Below are positions 43,703 to 56,097 of a stretch of DNA of 64,000 nucleotides, piece after piece. Source of the DNA: Cryptomeria japonica (lineage: Eukaryota > Streptophyta > Pinopsida > Cupressales > Cupressaceae); assembly GCF_030272615.1 (NCBI RefSeq), contig NC_081413.1:717605867-717669866 (forward strand), read 5' to 3'. The notes beneath the pieces are model-generated. The model was given only the letters and a program-made list of their open reading frames with translations. It did no database searches and was not told the DNA's origin. The translations under genes and the position numbers were made by a program. Position 1 is the first letter of the stretch; each line of letters begins with the position of its first letter.

Positions 43703-46700
43703 ATGTTTACTAACTATTTTAGGAAGGACAGTCCTAAATTTGATGGAACCAACTATGGCATATGGAAGATCAGAATGGAGACACATTTAAATTGCATTGG
43801 AAAGGACATCTGGGAAGTTACAAAGAATGGCTATACTACTCCTACTCCCGATCAGCCTAATCCACCTACCTTGGGGAAAGATGAAGAAAATGATTACAAA
43901 GCAAGAGAAACACTTTTGAGCGCATTAATAGATCAGCAAATCATGGGATTATCAGATAGGTCCACTGCGAAAGCTATTTGGGATCATTTGGAAACACTGA
44001 ATGAAGGAGATTCCATAGTCAAAATTGCAAAGCTTGAAAGCTTCCGGGTCAGGTATGAAAATCTGAAAATGGAAGAAGATGAAAGGATTTTTGCTTTTAT
44101 GGAAAGAGTTAATGAAATTGTTTTGGGTATTAAATGTTGTGGAGGAACCTTAAGTGAAAATGAAATTGTTTCAAAATTTTTAAGAGGATTGCCACCGGCA
44201 TATAAAATGAAAGTCACTGCTATAAATGAGTTAAGAACAATGCCTAATACATCAGTAACTAGAGATACATTGATTGGAAAACTTTCAGCCTTTGAAATTG
44301 AGGAATTTGGTCTTGTTGCTACTATAAAGATAGATTTAGCCTTTAAAGCATCAACATCATCTGCATCATCATTTGACAAATCTGATTGGAAAGCCTTTTA
44401 TTCAAGAGAATTCGAAGAAAGCAGGAAAGAAAATGAAGAACTTGAAGAACTTGAAGCACTATTTGCAAGGAAAATGCCTAAAGGTCCAGTTGGATGTAAG
44501 TATGAAGGTAAAGCACCCTTTAAATGTTTTAACTGTAATAAGATTGGTCACATGGCTTCAAGATGCCCTAATAGACATGCTAGACTAAGAGAAGAAGCTA
44601 GAAGAACATACAAGCCTAACCTTGAATATCAGAGATATAGATTTAAGAAGAATAAAGACAAATCTTATTATCTTGCTGATGGAGTGATTGATGATTCTGA
44701 TGAGGATCCGATAGACAATGGATGGGTTTTTGTTTCTATAATAGAAGACCAACCAACACCCACCATTCAATCAGTAGAGCAGGCCTTGGCAGCTAAAGTT
44801 GAAGTAAAGGATGAATGGATCATTGATTAGGGATGTTCACATCATATGACAGAAGATAAAGGTAAATTATTGAACTTTCAAGAATATAATGGAGGTCTAG
44901 TGAGATTTGGAGATGATAAAACTTGTCTAATCAAAGGTAAAGGTACAATATCGCTTGATGGAAAGCATAATACTGACAATGTTTACTATGTTGAAGGTTT
45001 AGAGCATAATCTTTTGAGTGTTGGTCAATTAGTTGAGAAAGGATTTCAGTTACAATTCAAAAATGAAAAATGCAAAATCATGAATAGAACTGGTTTAGAA
45101 ATTGCAACCGGTAATCAAACTAGAGGCAATATCTTTCATTTGAATAACAGTGAAAAGACATGCTTGATTGCACATATTGATGAAAGTTGGCTATGGCATA
45201 AGAGACTCTGTCATGTAAACTTTGATTGCATGGTAAAAATCAGTACTACTAAGGCAGTTAGAGATTTACCTAAAATTGTGAAACCTCACAATATAGTATG
45301 TAAGGAATGTCAATTTGGAAAACAAGTTAGAGCCACCTTCAAAAGTATTCCAGAAAAATCCAATAATTCTCTTGACTTAATTCACACTGATTTATGTGGT
45401 CTAGCTAGAATTAAAAGTTTACAAGGTGATAGATATTTCATGCTAATCATTGATGACTATTCTAGAATGTGTTGGGTTACTTTTCTGAGAGAAAAATCAG
45501 AAGCACTTGGGAAGTTCAAACTGTTCAAAGGAATGGTAGAAAATGAAACCGGTAAGAAAATTAAATGTCTAAGATCAAATCAAGGAGGAGAATTTACATC
45601 TAAGGAATTTAATGCATTTTGTGTAGTGAATGGAATTAGAAGACAGCTATCAGCACCTCAGACACCACAACAAAACGAAGTTGTTGAAAGGAAAAATAGA
45701 ACTATCTTGGATGTTGCACGAAGTATGTTATCAGAAGCAAATATACCACATGTATATTGGAGAGAGGTAGTAAGTACATCGGTCTTTACATTCAACAAAG
45801 TTCACAACAAAGGTGAAACCGGTAAGACTCCTCATGAACTATGGTTTGGTATTACTCCTACTCTTAAATATTTCAAAATATTTGAAAGTAAATGCTATAT
45901 TAGAAGGGATGAGTATATTGGCAAATTTGATCCTAGAAGTGATGAAGGAATATTTCTTAGTTATTCATCTAAGAGTAAAGCATATAGATGTTTTAACAAA
46001 AGATTGCAGAAAATTGTTGAGAGTACAAATCTGAAGATTGATGAACAATTCAGAGGAACTTCAAGGTATATAGACTTTGAACCGGCAACAAAAATTCGAA
46101 CAAATGAACCTACACTGAATCCACCAGTATAGAATGAAGATCTAGTTACACCGGTATCATCTGAAAATTCCACAATAACTGAGGAACAACAACAAACAAA
46201 GGCACCCCGGTATGTAAGACTGAATCATTCTGAAGATCAGATAATTGGAAATAAGTATAAAGGAGTTATGACAAGAGGAAGATTGGAAAATGAAGAGGTA
46301 TGTCTTATTTCTCAAATTGAACCATCATCAATTAATGAGGCATGTGAAGATAAACATTGGGCTAAAGCTATGGAAGAAGAATTAGAACAAATTGAGAAGC
46401 ATAACACTTGGACATTAGTTCCCCGACCTAAAGATAAAAATGTAATTGGAACCAAATGGGTATTCAGAAACAAACTTAATGAAGATGGTAAGGTAATCAG
46501 ACATAAAGAAAGACTAGTGTGTAAGGGATATTCTCAGAAAGAAGGAATTGATTATAATGAGACCTTTGCACTGGTAGCCAGAATTGAGGTAGTCAGATTA
46601 TTTTTGGCTTTTGCAGCACATAAGAACTACAAAGTATATCAAATGGATAATAAATGTGCATTTATGAATGGAGATCTTGAAGAAGAAGTTTACATTGAAC

Positions 46701-47854
46701 AACCTGATGGATTTTCTTTGATAGATAACAAAGATATGGTTTGCAGGTTAAGGAAAGCTTTGTATGGATTAAAACAAGCTCCAAGAGTTTGGTATGCAAG
46801 ATTGGATAAGTATCTTTTGAAGATTTGTTTTTCTAAAGGTAATGCTGACAACAACTTATATTATAAAGTGACTAATGATGACATCTTGGTTATAGAAGTT
46901 TTTGTTGATGATATAATCTTTGGAGGAGAAGATGGATTATGTAAAGAATTTTCTATTGAAATGGAGCAAGAATTTGAAATGTCTATGATTGGAGAAATAA
47001 AATTCTTTTTAGGATTGCAGATTTCATAGACTGACAAAGGTATATTCTTGAGTCAATCCAAGTACTTAAAGGAGTTACTAAAGAAATTTGGGATGTAGAA
47101 CTCTAAACCGGTAAGCACACCTATGACTACAAGTGACAAACTATCACTAAGGGATGAATCTACACCTGTTAATCCAACTAGGTACAAATCTATGATAGGA
47201 GGTTTACTATATTTGGCACAAACCAGACCCGATATCATGAATGCAGTATGTATTGTTTCAAGATTTCAGAGTAATCCTAGAGAAAATCATGAATTAGTAG
47301 TAAAAAGGATTTTTCGGTACTTACAAGGCACTACAAATCCTGGATTATGGTATCCTAGAGATAAAAACTTTGAATTATGTGCATACACAGATGCAAATTG
47401 GGCAGGAGATGTGGATGATAGAAAAAGCACCATCGGAGGAGCATTTTTTCTTGGAAACAGACTAGTTTGTTGGTTAAGTAAGAAACAAAGTTGTACATCC
47501 TTATCAATAGCAGAATCAAAATATGTTGCAGCAACAACTAATTGTACACAGGTACTATGGCTTAAACAAATGTTGAAAGACATAAAGGTAAAATGCAAGG
47601 AACCTATTACTATCTATTGTGACAACACTGTAGCAATTGATATATCTAAGAATTTGGTACTACATTCTAAAACCAAACATGTTTCTATCAAACTGAATTT
47701 TCTAAGGGAGAATGTTGAAGCAAAAGAAATAAAACTGGTTTATGTGAATACTAAAGAGCAGATTGTAGATATTTTCACTAAACCTCTACCTAAGGAGACT
47801 TTTGAATATCTTAGAGATCAACTTGGGGTCATACCCCTACTGGTAAATACTTAG
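43703..47854 (+). pseudogene. Copia2 Gag-Pol polyprotein
   Basis: A single frame of about 1,384 codons in the Copia order Gag, protease, integrase, RT, RNase H. Gag starts MFTNYFRKDSPKFDGTNYGI and has one knuckle, CFNCNKIGHMASRC. The protease motif reads WIID-stop-GCSHHMT, so the catalytic Asp-Ser-Gly is broken by TAG at 44828. Integrase shows LWHKRLCHVNF, CKECQFGK, the acidic residue of DLCG and VVERKNRT. RT shows WVFRNK, QMDNKCAFMNGDLEEEVYIE and FVDDIIFGG. RNase H shows YTDANWAGDVDDRKST and YCDN, ending TKPLPKETFEYLRDQLGV. The other stops are TAG at 46130, 47027 and 47096. There is no frameshift, so only these four changes disable it. The Gag type and the long 3' region suggest the SIRE group, not proven. 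Confidence 0.92.
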
Positions 47855-48197
47855 AGAGTTGATGTTTGTCATCAACCGACATAATTAATAGAGAAATCTT
47901 TTACTCCGGCTTTGATGAGGAAGCTACTTCTCAGGGGGAGTAGTGGTATACTAAACTGGTTGGTATTTTGTATATGAAATTGGTTTTATAGTAACTTTGG
48001 CATTTGATGTCAAAGGGGAAGAGATTGGTATGGAAAAACACAAGGAAACATATGTCACTCTCAGGGGGAGAGATTGTTACTTTGGGAGAGATTAATTATA
48101 TTTTGATAATTGTTGATATTTTGGTATTTGGCATTTCTATTTTGGCACTTTGATGGTTTTTCCATCTTGTGTTGCCATCAATGCCAAAGGAGGAGAT
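47855..48197 (+). other. Copia2 3' untranslated region with repeated purine runs
   Basis: No gene. Purine runs occur near 47928 (CAGGGGGAGTAG), 48010 (AAAGGGGAAGAG), 48060 (CAGGGGGAGAG) and at the LTR edge (CAAAGGAGGAGAT, 48185-48197), the last being the polypurine tract proper. TTTGATGTCAAAGGGG is the same wording as in Copia1. Confidence 0.75.
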
Positions 48198-48240
48198 TGT
48201 TGGTATTTGTTATGGTTTTGTCATTGATGTCAACACCTAC
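48198..48240 (+). repeat. Copia2 3' LTR, first 43 bp
   Basis: TGTTGGTATTTGTTATGG onward matches the start of the 5' LTR and stops at CAACACCTAC, where NaG is inserted. The last five bases, CCTAC, are the target duplication. Confidence 0.9.
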
Positions 48241-49497
48241 TGTAAAGCGGAAAATCGCGATCGAACCCTAGTTGCTCTCCCCTCTTCCAACTCCAAGGAG
48301 AGAGAAGGGAGGTCGCTAGGGTTGATGGTTTTCACTTGGAAGACTTTACATTCAAAAGAGGGGTTGAAACCCACAAGATCCAATCCCACGCAATGCAAGA
48401 TTGGATGCTAAATGAGTTTCAAGGGTTATGACAACAAGGCTACCCTCTTTTGTAAAGAATGTGCATAGAAGAATTAAGCTAGGAATGCATAGAAAGTGAG
48501 AAAGATTCGCTTATAAACTGAGATAGGAATACAGTATGAAGCTACGGACCTGGAATTAGTAGTAAAATGTCGATACGGCGCTGTCCTGCAAATTTGAGTG
48601 AAAGTTGCCGGGACGATGGCGCCCAAGCGCCACGGTCCTCCGAAAAATCCGCGAAACGAAGGGGGATCTGTTCGTCTTTGCACAAGGATTCCAGATCTTC
48701 AATTTCAGCCGCGTACCTGCAACCTACACACAGAAAAGCGAAGACGATTGGGGGGTTAGGGATTAGGAGTTTACCTTTAGGTCAAACCCCGGTTTTGGAA
48801 TTAACCAAGAAATGAGCAATACTGTAAATGTAAATGTCTGTAATGTAAAACAAGTACTAATACCTTGTTGTAAGGATGTTTGTATCCTTATGTGCGAAGG
48901 TATAGATGTTGTATGTTGTATGTTGTAGTAGTATGTTGTAAGTGATCTCCTCTTCAATGGTTGAATCCCTATCTTGAATGCAACACTTAGCCTTGAATGG
49001 AGACTTGAAATGATCAATTGCTTGAAGGAATGCTTGAATGCTTGAATGCTTGAGTATAGTTTCCACACTTTTTCCATCATCTTGAATGAAAGAGGAAAAT
49101 GTAGTTTATATACTTGTCAATTAGGGCTGATAGACTAATTTTCCCGACCTTAGGCCGACCAGGAAAGATAATTTTCCAATTTGCAAACATAAAGACCCGA
49201 AGTCCAAAAGAGACCGGGCCCAAAATAGGACCCAGGGACTAGGGCGCTGGGTGCCATGGTCCTGGGGGGACCAGGGCACTGGGCACCCTGGTCCTGAAGG
49301 ACCAGGGCGCTGGGCGCTCTGGTCCCACCTCCCAGGACAGTAGGGTGCAAAGGAGGTTCAAGCCAGGGTGCAAGAAAATGCAGTTTTCAGTGTCATAATC
49401 AGGTTTCAGGGTCTCCATTCAGGTTGCGTGTTGCGTCGCCATCGTGAAGACCCAAATGCGGTCGAAATTGCAAGTGTCACAATTTTAGGATGCTACA
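48241..49497 (-). repeat. NaG 3' LTR
   Basis: 1,257 bp. It differs from the other NaG LTR at about 30 positions, all transitions by eye, plus one deletion of about 23 bp in the other copy near 55890. It carries hairpin-forming sequence at 48610-48640 (GGGACGATGGCGCC then GCGCCACGGTCCTC) and GGACCAGGGCGCTGGG-type repeats at 49225-49325. No gene. Confidence 0.92.
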
Positions 49498-50248
49498 TTT
49501 AGCCCCCACTTTAGCGGGAGTATAGGCATATGCTCATACTTCCGGTAAAGTACAAGGAAACAACATTGAAAGACTTTCACCACGTCAAGGAGGCAAGATA
49601 CACCAAGCCCCCAGTGGACTAAGGATCTTATGACTTCGATTGACAAAGTAAAAGGGAAGATAATGAGAGAGAACCATGACTGTCAGTAGTAAGGTTCCCT
49701 CACTATGAGTCATGCAAGAAAGATATCAAAAATTTTCAAGGCAAGGCTAAATTTGCCAAGAAATTCTCAAGTATCTTGAAAAGATATGAATGGGATGTAT
49801 GCCCCCCTACGTTAAAGCGATCGCACTCGCCTCACCGGGGGTGATTGCTTTAAGGTAGTGATGCATATAAGAAAATGAAAAAGGGAAAGGAGCACGTTAT
49901 CACAAGGATTTAGCCCCCAAGTGTGAGATAAGCCCAAGGATAATAGACACAAAACACAAAGCACAAGGTGACTTCGCTTTCCTCGGGGTCAATATGCTGT
50001 ATGATAATTCATGTATATATATCATATGTATGTATGCATAATTTTTCTTCATTCCCCAATCAAGGAAGGTCACCTAGAAGAAGGGAACACATGTGTCTTT
50101 TGAGTCAACATGAGAGAGATCGAGAGATCTCAATGCTTTGCATCGTCCTCAAGTAGACAACACCAAGGACAACAAAATAGAAGAATGAGAATAACGTATA
50201 GAAGAAGTAACACAAGAGAGGAGCAGAGAATCTGCTATGCTAATGTAA
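49498..50248 (-). other. NaG polypurine tract and 3' untranslated region
   Basis: On the minus strand CTAAAGTGGGGGCTAAA lies directly before the LTR start TGTAGCATCC. The rest has no credible gene. A GCGATCGC-centred segment near 49816 and ATATATATCATATGTATGTATGCAT near 50015 are the only notable words. Confidence 0.7.
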
Positions 50249-53200
50249 CTAGTCTAGCACGTCATCTACCCCCCGATCTTGCTGATCAATGTTTCGGGAA
50301 GGCAGGGAACACGCTAGAGGAGGAACATTCAACACAGCAGATGGAGCTATCACAAGATCCAAACAAAGGCTATGTTCATGTTCCAAGCCACGTTGTTCTT
50401 GTCTAGGAGCTAGGATAAGTGCTTTAGAAAATTCATTAGATAAATGGTTATCAATATCAACAAGTTCATATTCACTATCAGAAGCAAGAGAAGCAACATT
50501 TTCATCATGAATAACATTTTCATCTATAGCATCATCAAGATTTATAAAAATAGGGTCTTTAATTCGCACAGGATCAAGACCATCATGCATCTTATGTTTT
50601 GGAGATTTTGGAGAAAATGAAATAATGCTTGTTGAAGGTGTTTTTGGAGATTGCAAAGTTTGAGAAGCAGCTGCTTGAGCTCTAAGATGACGCTTTCGTC
50701 GGCGTTCACGTATAGAACGATTTCATCTAGTCTTAGTAGGAAGTGAAGAAGATTGAGGAGGAGGAATGTTCTCATCCTTATCACTTGGGTGTTTAGGTTG
50801 TGGTCTCTTAGGCTGGATAATAGGAGAAGAAGAAGGTCTTTTCTCTCTATAAAAAGGAGGAGGAGGGACTGCTCCATATAAAGGAGGAATTTTTGGTTTA
50901 GGAAGGAGACCAAGTCCATCATGACGAGGAGGGATAGGTCTACTTTTAGGAAGTTTATTAAATATAGACATAGTCACATCCATAGGGATGGGTTGGGAAT
51001 CTTCTTGAGGAAAGACATTAGTTTTATCTTTCAAAGGAAGAACTTCCTTCTCAAGAACGATAGGAATGTCAAGTTTAGGTGTTCTAGGTTCACTTAAAGA
51101 TAGGATCATATCTGTTTTCCACTTTTGATAAGATTTGAAAAGATGATCACTTCGCGGAGGAAAAGACTAGAATTGTTTAGGCCAAAAGTAATCAATAGGA
51201 ACGCTAGAAGTTCTTTCAGTTGGTTTAAAGAGACTATGATTGACAGTAACAACTTCACCATTATGGGGAAATTTCAAACACTTATGAATAGGAGAAGCAA
51301 TAGCTTTCATGGAAGATAGCCAAGGATAGCCAAGCTTCACACGAAATTGTTCGGAAGATGGAATAATAGCAAAGTTCACATCAAGGGATTTGTTATGGAC
51401 CTCAATAGGCAATGTAATAGAACCAATTGCAGGAGAAGAAAATGCATCAAATAGTTTCACAATCACATCTGTTTTGTCATAAATCACTTGATTCAATTGC
51501 AAAGTAAAAAGAAATTCTTCAGTAATAACATTAACCATGCACGAAGGATCAATAAGCACTCCACGGCAAGGTGCATTCTTGACTTTTGCAACTATGTATA
51601 AAGGACCATCAGGTGCCCTAATGGTTTCACTGGAATCAAATGTGATGGAAGGTTCTTTAGGGTTTTCTTGCTGCTCTACAAATTTAATCACATTTGGAGT
51701 CATAGACACAAAACCATCAGATGAAAAAGAGGAATCATTAGTCTCAATCGCATTAGAGGTATGAGAAGGTAATGGATCAGTGAAAATATGAAGATTTTGA
51801 TTAGGAGGAGATACAGATGTATTGCCTTTATCATTCACTCCAGAAACAGAAATAGTATTATTATCAATCAAATCTTGAATTTTACCCTTTAAAGAAAAAC
51901 ATTTTTCAGTATCATGCCCAGGCTGACGATGAAATTGACAAAAAGCTTTGTTATCAAAATAAGGTGAAGTAATCTTTGCAGGATCAATTTGCCTTATAGG
52001 AGGAAGAGTAAGCACATTTTGTTCCAATAACTTATTCATAATACTATGCAGTGATTCATTCAAAGGAGTATACTTTCTTTCTTTCTTGAAAAATTTAGAA
52101 ATAGGAGGCACACCTGATGCTGCATTCGCATTGTTGTTGATGATGTTTTCATTGAATTTGATGGAATCTCTGTTCGGTTTAAACTTCCCAAATGGTTGTT
52201 GACTGCTATCACCCTTATCACTCGGAGCCATAGGATGTGATTGTTCCATTTGACTCACAGTCAGTTGATAATTGTGAAGAGTTGCACACAACTGTTGGAA
52301 AGAAGTAAACTCAGAAAACAGAAGTTTGTCTCGAATATCTTTTTGTAAATTAGAAATAAAGATTCTTTGAATATCATTGTCAGGCACTGGAAAAGAAATT
52401 TGAGCATACAAATGCTTATATCTACCAATAAAATCAGTCACTTTTTCTTTAACACCTTGTTTACAATGCATTAAATCAATCAAAGTAACTTTAGGACTTA
52501 TATTGTTTTGAAATTGTTGAATGAAAGCATTTGCAAGTTGTTCGAAAGAAGTAATAGAATAGGAAGGCAACGAGCAATACCATTGTAGGGCTTTGTCTCT
52601 TAATGTTCTAGTGAACAGTTTTGCAAGCAACCTTTGGTCATAAGCAAAATCAGTACATATTGTTTGAAAAGTCTTAACATGCATTAGAGGATCACCTTTA
52701 CCATTATAAAGCTCCAAATGCGGGATTTCAACATGTTTAGGAGGGATAGCTCGAACAATGTCAAGAGAAAGTGGGCTCGCAACATCAAATGTGGGCACAC
52801 TAAACTTAGATTGATTCATAGAAGCAATTTGTTGATGTAAAGAAGAGACAGTTTGTGCAAGATTGTTAATGGTCGCTTCAGTCGAAGAGTTCATATTAGA
52901 CGTGTTAGATTGTGATGGAGGTGTTATGTTATTAAAAGAAGGTAAAGAGTAAGGTGGTGGGACTCTATGATAATTAGTCATAGGAGATGATTGGACAGGA
53001 GGAACACTACAAGGAGGAATGAAATGATTGAATGAATTGCCCCCTTGCATCATTTTCATTTGTGGAGATGTAATAGGGACACTCATTGAAGGAGTGAATA
53101 AAGAAATCAGATTAAATGAAGGAAGAGGGTTAATTGAAGAGGAAGGATCGCCCCCATGACTGGTGATCACAGGAGGAATGTCTTGTGTAGAAGTAGCCAT

Positions 53201-53584
53201 TATGTTTGATGTAAAGGTAGGTATGCTAGCAATAGAAGTCGTCAAAGGAATAGAATGATTGACTTGAGTAGGAGGTTGTGTATAACCCAAATTTTCAGCA
53301 CAACTCTTCATAGGCATCACATTCGAATCCACAATGTGTGCAATACCACGCAAAATATCAATTCCATTTTTATCACTTTGAAGCATACGTTTTAGACCCT
53401 CAATTAAAGGAAGAGTTTGACTATCGGGGTATTCTTGAGACATCCATTGTCGAAAATCATCAAATTGGTTATCCAATTTCGAAAGTTGTTCTTCAGAAAC
53501 CTCATGGAGAGCTTCTTCATCATTAGGAGGATTGGAGGAATTACCCATGTCCTCATTAAAAAGGCTATTCAAATTAGGTTCCAT
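50249..53584 (-). pseudogene. NaG Gag and protease-like protein
   Basis: An 805-codon open stretch (53584-51167) continues in the same frame through TAG (51167) and TGA (50723) to TAG at 50249, about 1,111 codons in all. The N-terminal 270 residues are Ser/Pro/Asn/Thr-rich. The retrotransposon Gag domain follows: LELYNGKGDPLMHVKTFQTI, LRDKALQWYCSLPSYSITSF and RIFISNLQKDIRDKL. A knuckle-like CQFHRQPGHDTEKC is next. The protease-like part reads APCRGVLIDPSCMVNVI and LGYPWLSSMKAIASPIHKCL, so the catalytic Asp-Gly/Ser-Gly is Asp-Pro-Ser and the LGRPW motif is LGYPW; enzymatic activity is doubtful. The tail is Pro-rich, then acidic. The start is the only ATG upstream of the domain in this frame. 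Confidence 0.88.
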
Positions 53585-54835
53585 CTCCTTGGTAATTAAA
53601 CCTCAGAAAGACTTAATTCTACGGCTTCGTCTAACGGGAATAGTGTAAGTAGGGCTTATTGTTGTGAAACTCATGCACTAGAGAGGGAGAGAAAATTTTG
53701 AATTTTAGAGGTAGCAATTTTCAGTAAAATCAGCCAATCTTCCAGATTTAAGCTATTAAATACAATCAGGACAATCTCCCAAAATTTCAGAAAAAATGTC
53801 AGGGACCATGGTGCTTTGGAGTGCACATGGTCCCGACAACTTTTTTTGAAATTTGTAGGGATGAAAGTTATGATGATTTTAGAGCTAATCTGAAAAAATT
53901 GAGTGGTTTTACGATCTGTAGATAGGCCAAATTAAAGTTGCAATCTCGAAATTGAACCCTACCAAGATTGTCAAAAAAGGCAAAATTTGAATTTTGAAAA
54001 AGAGAGGGAAACTGAAATTTTGAATTTTATGATTTTAGAGGGAATGTCAAGAGCAATGCAAATTTTGAAATTTAAAAATTGACTCAATTTCACACAAAAT
54101 TCAATTTTGAAAGCCAAAATTAAAGTTGTTGTAATTAAGCACTTAATTTCAAAAGTCACAAATTGTAAGAATTTGAATAAAGCACTGAAATTTCGAATGA
54201 ATGCCAACACACTTTTCAGATTTAGGATAGTAAGAAACACAATTTTGACACAAAATTTCAATTTCGATGATTTTTGAATGTTTAGAAGCCTTAATCCAAG
54301 CAATCACAAGACCAACTTTGACTGTAATTTTGAAAGTGTTAGATTTGATAAAATCAGCCAAAATTCTGGATTTTAGCAGGAAAATACAGTAAGATCTAGC
54401 TCCCGAAGTTTCGGAAAAAATGTCGGGGACGATGGCACTCGGAGTGCACACGGTCCTCGCAACTTTTTTCCAAATTTTCAGGGATGAAAGATATTGTGAT
54501 TTTATTGCGGAATCCAAAGTTACAGCTGATTTGGAGATGTTTTGATCAGTGAAATTGTCGGACAAAGGTTGAATCAAGAGGGTTTTAAAAATTAGGGTTT
54601 TGACACTTAACCACTTAATTTTCAAAATTAAAGCATAGATATGAATTGATAATTTGTAATAGAAGGGCAGATCTGAAACAAGCATTAACATTTAGACATT
54701 TCACAAGTTCAATTACTAAAAAGAAAATTTAGGGCTTTTTATGCAATTAACCTCTAAAATTTTGCCAAAGATCAAACATGGAAATGTAATCAAGGAATCC
54801 AATTTTCAGATCTAACCATGAATAATCAGAAAGGA
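53585..54835 (-). other. NaG leader with two hairpin-bearing repeats
   Basis: Non-coding. Two related segments of about 200 bp (roughly 53725-53930 and 54345-54540) each contain an AATxTCxGAAAAAATGTC-like stretch followed by a hairpin. The hairpins are at 53802-53834 (GGGACCATGGTGC ... GTGCACATGGTCCC) and 54425-54457 (GGGACGATGGCACTC ... GAGTGCACACGGTCCTC). The same hairpin type is in the LTRs. Confidence 0.65.
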
Positions 54836-54855
54836 TGTTCACGTCGGGTTCACCA
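54836..54855 (-). other. Primer-binding site of NaG
   Basis: On the minus strand TGGTGAACCCGACGTGAACA, three bases after the LTR end. It is the same type as in Tat2. Confidence 0.7.
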
Positions 54856-54858
54856 AAA

Positions 54859-56092
54859 TGTAAAGCGGAAAATCGTGATCGAACCCTAGTTGCTCTCCCC
54901 TCTTCCAACTCCAAGGAGAGAGAAGGGAGGTCGCTAGGGTTGATGGTTTTCACTTGGGAGACTTTACATTCAAAAGAGGGGTTGAAACCCACAAGATCCA
55001 ATCCCACGCAATGCAAGATTGGATGCTAAATGAGTTTCAAGGGTTATGACAACAAGGCTACCCTCTTTTGTAAAGAATGTGCATAGAAGAATTAAGCTAG
55101 GAATGCATAGAAAGTGAGAAAGATTCGCTTATAAACTGAGATAGGAATACAGTATGAAGCTGCGGACCTGGAATTAGCAGTAAAATGTCGATACGGCGTT
55201 GTCCTGCAAATTTGAGCGAAAGTTGCTAGGACAATGGCGCCCGAGCGCCACGGTCCTCTGAAAAATCCGCGAAACGAAGGGGGATCTGTTCGTCTTTGCA
55301 CAAGGATTCCAGATCTTCAATTTCAGCCGTGTACCTGCAACCTACACACAGAAAAGCGAAGACGATTGGGGGGTTAGGGATTAGGGGTTTGCCTTTAGGT
55401 CAAACCCCGGTTTTGGAATTAACTAAGAAATGAGCAATGCTGTAAATGTAAATGTCTGTAATGTAAAACAAGTACTAATACCTTGTTGTAAGGATGTTTG
55501 TATCCTTATGTGTGAAGGTATAGATGTTGTATGTTGTATGTTGTAGTAGTATGTTGTAAGTGATCTCCTCTTCAATGGTTGAATCCCTGTCTTGAATGCA
55601 ACACTTAGCCTTGAATGGAGACTTGAAATGATCAATTGCTTGAAGGAATGCTTGAATGCTTGAATGCTTGAGTATAGTTTCCACACTTTTTCCATCATCT
55701 CGAATGAAAGAGGAAAATGTAGTTTATATACTTGTCAATTAGGGCTGATAGACTGATTTTCCCGACCTTAGGCCGACCAGGAAAGATAATTTTCCAATTT
55801 GCAAACATAAAGACCCGAAGTCCAAAAGAGACCGGGCCCAAAATAGGACCCAGGGACCAGAGCGCTGGGTGCCATGGTCCTGGGGGGACCAGGGCGCCAG
55901 GGTGTTGGGCGCTCTGGTCCCACCTCCCGGGACAGCAGGGTGCAAAGGAGGTTCAGGCCAGGGTGCAAGAAAATGCAGTTTTCAGTGTCATAATCAGGTT
56001 TCGGGGTCTCCATTCAGGTTGCATGTTGCGTCACCATCGTGAAGACCCAAATGCGGTCAAAATTGCAAGTGTCGCAATTTTAGGATGCTACA
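54859..56092 (-). repeat. NaG 5' LTR
   Basis: 1,234 bp; partner of 48241-49497. Boundaries TGTAAAGCGG and GATGCTACA. It lacks about 23 bp in the GGACCAGGGC repeat region (near 55890) relative to the other LTR, a likely slip between short repeats. Confidence 0.92.
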
Positions 56093-56097
56093 CCTAC

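Larger units (their letters stand above)
48241..56092 (-). mobile_element. NaG: non-autonomous Gypsy element inserted in the Copia2 3' LTR
   Basis: 7,852 bp, flanked by the perfect duplication CCTAC (48236-48240 and 56093-56097). Two LTRs (48241-49497 and 54859-56092) start TGTAAAGCGG and end GATGCTACA on the plus strand. The primer-binding site (54836-54855) and polypurine tract (49498-49513) show minus orientation. The only gene is a Gag/protease-like frame with a Pro-rich tail; there is no RT, RNase H or integrase. It would need enzymes from a relative such as a Tat element. Confidence 0.92.
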
